Source of the DNA: CAG-390 sp964522215
GTDB taxonomy: Bacteria > Bacillota > Clostridia > Oscillospirales > CAG-272
NCBI GenBank assembly: GCA_964522215.1
Contig: CAZFVR010000030.1
Location: 1 to 16,270 of the forward strand
Direction: 5' to 3'
Length of the DNA stretch: 16,270 bases
Shown piece after piece: positions 13,678 to 16,270 of the stretch. A program made the translations under genes and the position numbers. Position 1 is the stretch's first letter. Each line of letters opens with the position of its first letter. Below the pieces are notes generated by a model, which saw nothing but the letters and a program-made list of their open reading frames with translations, had not been told where the DNA came from and did no database searches.

Positions 13678-14520
13678 TTGAGGGACAACAAAAACGATAC
13701 AAAAAACAAAAAGGATAAAAAACAAGATCTTGATAATATAAACGAAAACGCGAGCATCGATGGCGCGGGCGGTCGCAGGTGGCGAAGGCTTATTCGCTTT
13801 CTTTCACCGGCGGTGATAATAGCCGCGGCGGCGGCATATCTTGTCTTTTTTGTCGCCACGGGGCGGCAGATAACGGTGGCGGATATCGTCTCGCACGCGC
13901 CGCAGCATGCACTGCCGGCAGCACTGCTGCTCGTAATATTCTACATACTCAAAAGCCTATCTGTTTTCTTTCCCATCACCGTGCTTTACGCCGCGGGCGG
14001 ATATATCTTCGGTCCGCTTTGGGGCATGCTTGTTAACTTTATAGGCGTTGCTGCGGGCTGCTTGCTACAGTGGATGCTTGGCAGATCGTCCGGAGCGGAG
14101 GCCGCGGCAAGGCTTGGCAAAAAATATCCCAAAATGGCGGTGATTTTTTCGGCGCAGGAGCGCCATCCGCTGACCACCGCATTTGCGGCAAGGCTTTTTG
14201 GGGTGATATCCGGTGATATCACAAGCTATTATTTCGGCGCATCCGGAATGCCGCTGTTGCCCTGCATAGCGGGCAGTGTGCTTGGTGTTGCGCCGGGGCT
14301 TGTTGCCGTTACCATGCTCGGTACATCGGCAGATGATCCGTCCTCACCTGTGTTTATTATAACGGTGATCGTGGTCTTGGCGGTGTTTACTGCCGCCGCA
14401 GTTGGCAAAAAGATATATGATCGCCGGCACGGCGGCAATACGGCGGATGAAGATGCAAAAGAAAATAAAGATAAATTGCTGACCGATGAGAATAATAAAG
14501 GCAATGGGAAGGTGTTATAA
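13678..14520 (+). CDS. TVP38/TMEM64 family (DedA superfamily) membrane protein
   Basis: This is a multi-pass membrane protein with the SNARE-associated/VTT domain. Members of the wider DedA/TMEM41 group are implicated in lipid scrambling or undecaprenyl-phosphate and phospholipid transport. The function of this one is inferred. The 280 residues comprise a highly charged cytoplasmic N-tail (1-40, mostly Lys/Asp/Asn), membrane segments near 43-61, 79-99, 105-132, 195-215 and 224-243, and a charged C-tail. The core motif FPITVLYAAGGYIFGPLWGM (98-117) and GRSSGAEAAARLGKKYPKM are typical. The start is TTG at 13678, supported by GAGGT nine bases upstream; no ATG occurs before residue 117. Its TAA overlaps the ATG of the cardiolipin synthase gene (TAATG), so translation is coupled. 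Confidence 0.88.
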   Translation: MRDNKNDTKNKKDKKQDLDNINENASIDGAGGRRWRRLIRFLSPAVIIAAAAAYLVFFVATGRQITVADIVSHAPQHALPAALLLVIFYILKSLSVFFPITVLYAAGGYIFGPLWGMLVNFIGVAAGCLLQWMLGRSSGAEAAARLGKKYPKMAVIFSAQERHPLTTAFAARLFGVISGDITSYYFGASGMPLLPCIAGSVLGVAPGLVAVTMLGTSADDPSSPVFIITVIVVLAVFTAAAVGKKIYDRRHGGNTADEDAKENKDKLLTDENNKGNGKVL

Positions 14521-16187
14521 TGTCGGAAAAAGATAAAATGATAAATAAAGACAAGGTGCAGGAAAGCTCCAAGCAAAAAGATATGTCCTGCCCGGACGGC
14601 GGCAAAAAGTCAATGCAAAAGCGCGGCAGGAAGTCTCCCGGAATGCGCCGCGCGTGGTTTAACGCTCTGCTTCGCCGCCGCGCTGCGGTGGCGGTGCTGT
14701 TGGTAATACAGATAGCATTTTTGGCGTGGTTGCTCGTAACGCGCTCCCGCTCCTCGGTGTATGTGAACGTTGCGCTTCAGCTGATAAGCATCATATGCGT
14801 TTTTGTGGTGGTATTGCGGCGCTCAAAGGGCGCATTTAAGCTCTCGTGGGTGATACTTATACTGTCATTCCCAATGTTTGGTGGGCTGTTTTACCTGCTA
14901 TCAACCTTTGAATCCTCCACAAGGCTCTACCGAAAACGGCTGAAACGGACCGAGACAGAGCTTGTTCGCCCCGCGCTTGACGGTTGCGGATGCTATGAGA
15001 CCGCCGTGGCCGCACTGCCGAGCTACACGGCACCTATAAGATATCTTGATGGTTTTGCGGGCTTCCCGATATGGGACGGAACCGACACCGAGTATCTCTC
15101 CCCGGGCGAGGATTATCATACCTGCCTGCTGCGCGAGCTTGAGCGGGCGGAGCGGTATATCTTTATGGAATACTTTATCGTTGAGGAGGGAGTGATGTGG
15201 GACTCGATACTCGAAATCCTCAAGCGTAAGGCGGCCGAGGGGGTTGAGGTCCGCATAATGTATGACGATATAGGCTGTTTCTTTTTGCTCCCCAAGGATT
15301 ACCGCGCAAAGCTTGAATCCTTGGGAATAAAATGCAGGGTGTTTAACCCCTTTACACCGTTTTTGACGGTTCTGCAAAATAACCGCGACCACCGCAAGAT
15401 ATGCGTTATCGACGGCAAGGTGGCATTCACCGGCGGCATAAATCTTGCTGATGAATATATAAACGCAAAGTTGCGCTTTGGTCATTGGAAGGATGCGGGC
15501 ATCGTTATGCGCGGGGATGCCGCGTGGAGCTTTGCGGTCATGTTTTTGCAGATGTGGCGGATGTCTGCTGTGCGGGATGAGCCCCCGGAGGACTACCAAA
15601 GGTACAAGGCCGTGCCGGATCCGTTTGAGCGGCGAGAGGCGTGCGGGTATGTTCAGCCGTATGCCGACAGCCCAATGGACTACGATAACGTTGGCGAGCA
15701 TGTTTACATGCAGATGATAACAGGTGCAAGGCGTTATCTTTATATCAACACACCGTATCTTATCATCGATGACAGTATGGTCTCTGCCCTTACCTTGGCC
15801 GCAAAAAGCGGCGTGGATGTGCGTATAGTTACCCCGCATCGATGGGACAAGCGCTTTGTGCATATGACAACGCGCTCCTATTACCGCGATCTCATTCGCG
15901 GCGGTGTTAGGGTGTATGAATACACGCCGGGCTTTATACATTCAAAGACCTTTGTTGCCGATGATGAGGTGGCAACGGTGGGGACGACAAATCTCGATTT
16001 TCGCAGTCTCTACCTGCATTTTGAATGCGGTGTTTGGATGTGCCGAACTCCCGCGGTGGCGCAGATGAAAGAGGACTTTTTGCGCACGCTGGATATGTGC
16101 GAGGAGATAACGGAGGAGAGCTGCCGCGGCAGCTTGTTTGACCGTGTCATGCAGCCGCTTTTGCGCCTTTTTGCCCCGCTGATGTAA
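14520..16187 (+). CDS. cls: Cardiolipin synthase (phospholipase D superfamily)
   Basis: Cls joins two phosphatidylglycerol molecules into cardiolipin and glycerol at the inner membrane. The 555-residue protein has an unusually basic hydrophilic N-tail (1-54), membrane segments at about 55-73, 80-99 and 109-128, then two phospholipase-D halves. The catalytic HKD motifs are complete: HRKICVID (H291, K293, D298) followed by GKVAFTGGINLADEY, and HSKTFVAD (H474, K476, D481) followed by ATVGTTNLDFRS. The membrane helix ending SFPMFGGLFYLL is typical of the bacterial enzyme. Length is about 40-70 residues above the common 480-515, mainly because of the N-tail. It overlaps the upstream TVP38 gene by one base, pointing to a joint role in membrane lipid handling. 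Confidence 0.95.
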   Translation: MSEKDKMINKDKVQESSKQKDMSCPDGGKKSMQKRGRKSPGMRRAWFNALLRRRAAVAVLLVIQIAFLAWLLVTRSRSSVYVNVALQLISIICVFVVVLRRSKGAFKLSWVILILSFPMFGGLFYLLSTFESSTRLYRKRLKRTETELVRPALDGCGCYETAVAALPSYTAPIRYLDGFAGFPIWDGTDTEYLSPGEDYHTCLLRELERAERYIFMEYFIVEEGVMWDSILEILKRKAAEGVEVRIMYDDIGCFFLLPKDYRAKLESLGIKCRVFNPFTPFLTVLQNNRDHRKICVIDGKVAFTGGINLADEYINAKLRFGHWKDAGIVMRGDAAWSFAVMFLQMWRMSAVRDEPPEDYQRYKAVPDPFERREACGYVQPYADSPMDYDNVGEHVYMQMITGARRYLYINTPYLIIDDSMVSALTLAAKSGVDVRIVTPHRWDKRFVHMTTRSYYRDLIRGGVRVYEYTPGFIHSKTFVADDEVATVGTTNLDFRSLYLHFECGVWMCRTPAVAQMKEDFLRTLDMCEEITEESCRGSLFDRVMQPLLRLFAPLM

Positions 16188-16225
16188 CGGATGGCTGCCC
16201 TGAAATAAATTAAAACAGATAACCC

Positions 16226-16265
16226 CAGCCACGCCGCGGCTTGCATGCAAGCCGCGGCGTGGCTG
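16226..16265 (+). terminator. Large palindromic hairpin after cls (terminator, cut by window end)
   Basis: Bases 16228-16263 form a perfect 36-base palindrome (18-base arms beginning GCCACGCCGCGG), and two more pairs extend it to 16226-16265. The T-run expected on the plus strand would lie at or beyond the window edge, so the terminator call is probable rather than proven. Confidence 0.7.
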
Positions 16266-16270
16266 TGGTG

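Noticed and set aside
14901..15941. 346-residue open frame antisense to cls
   Set aside because: Same reasoning: it covers the catalytic half of cls on the opposite strand and its translation resembles no protein family.
1..16270. CRISPR array, tRNA or rRNA gene, insertion sequence or prophage
   Set aside because: No regularly spaced repeats, no cloverleaf-like intergenic segment, and no transposase, integrase or phage-like reading frame was seen on either strand.

Overview
The window looks like a stretch of chromosome from an uncultured, fairly GC-rich spore-forming Clostridia bacterium (Oscillospirales or Christensenellales type; my inference). Supporting this are the complete spoIIA sporulation operon (spoIIAA, spoIIAB, sigF), the DUF1700/DUF4097 envelope pair common in Firmicutes, a gram-positive wall-anchor tail at the left edge, and strong AGGAGG-type ribosome binding sites. 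A block of 100 Ns at 3185-3284 marks a scaffolded draft or metagenome assembly.

Layout. 1-141 is the 3' end of a cell-wall-anchored surface protein (+), closed by a terminator. 215-3673 (minus) is an overlapping three-gene unit read DUF1700 membrane protein, DUF4097 protein, lysA (diaminopimelate decarboxylase). Both junctions are 4-base ATGA overlaps, and the DUF1700 gene contains the N gap. 3674-4080 has no gene. It holds a putative interspersed repeat and a good promoter for the next unit. 4081-5746 (+) is trmB-truB, two tRNA-modification genes overlapping by 8 bases, followed by a terminator. 5950-7678 (+) is spoIIAA-spoIIAB-sigF, followed by a long hairpin. 7797-8435 (minus) is an acetyltransferase with a C-terminal membrane hairpin, transcribed divergently from 8693-11794 (+), a long GH2 beta-galactosidase. 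A hairpin at 11848-11891 separates lacZ from the convergent 11944-13272 (minus) CNNM/CorC transporter-like gene. That gene has a consensus promoter and a leader of about 190 bases containing a terminator-like hairpin. 13678-16187 (+) is a TVP38/TMEM64 membrane protein gene coupled by a TAATG overlap to a cardiolipin synthase gene. A large hairpin starts at the right edge.

How the genes work together. LysA makes lysine from meso-DAP and so draws on the peptidoglycan precursor pool. It is translationally coupled to two envelope proteins. TVP38 and Cls both deal with membrane phospholipids. SpoIIAA, SpoIIAB and SigF form the forespore partner-switching module. The others are housekeeping or carbohydrate genes.

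I do not see a clearly new multi-gene system. The best leads are: the N gap is probably artefactual, because its flanks share a 13-base overlap whose merger restores the reading frame; lysA sits inside a DUF1700/DUF4097 unit without a PadR gene; an acetyltransferase is fused to a membrane hairpin; the corC leader looks like an attenuator; and SpoIIAB has a basic N-terminal extension. All calls come from reading the sequence alone, with no database search.
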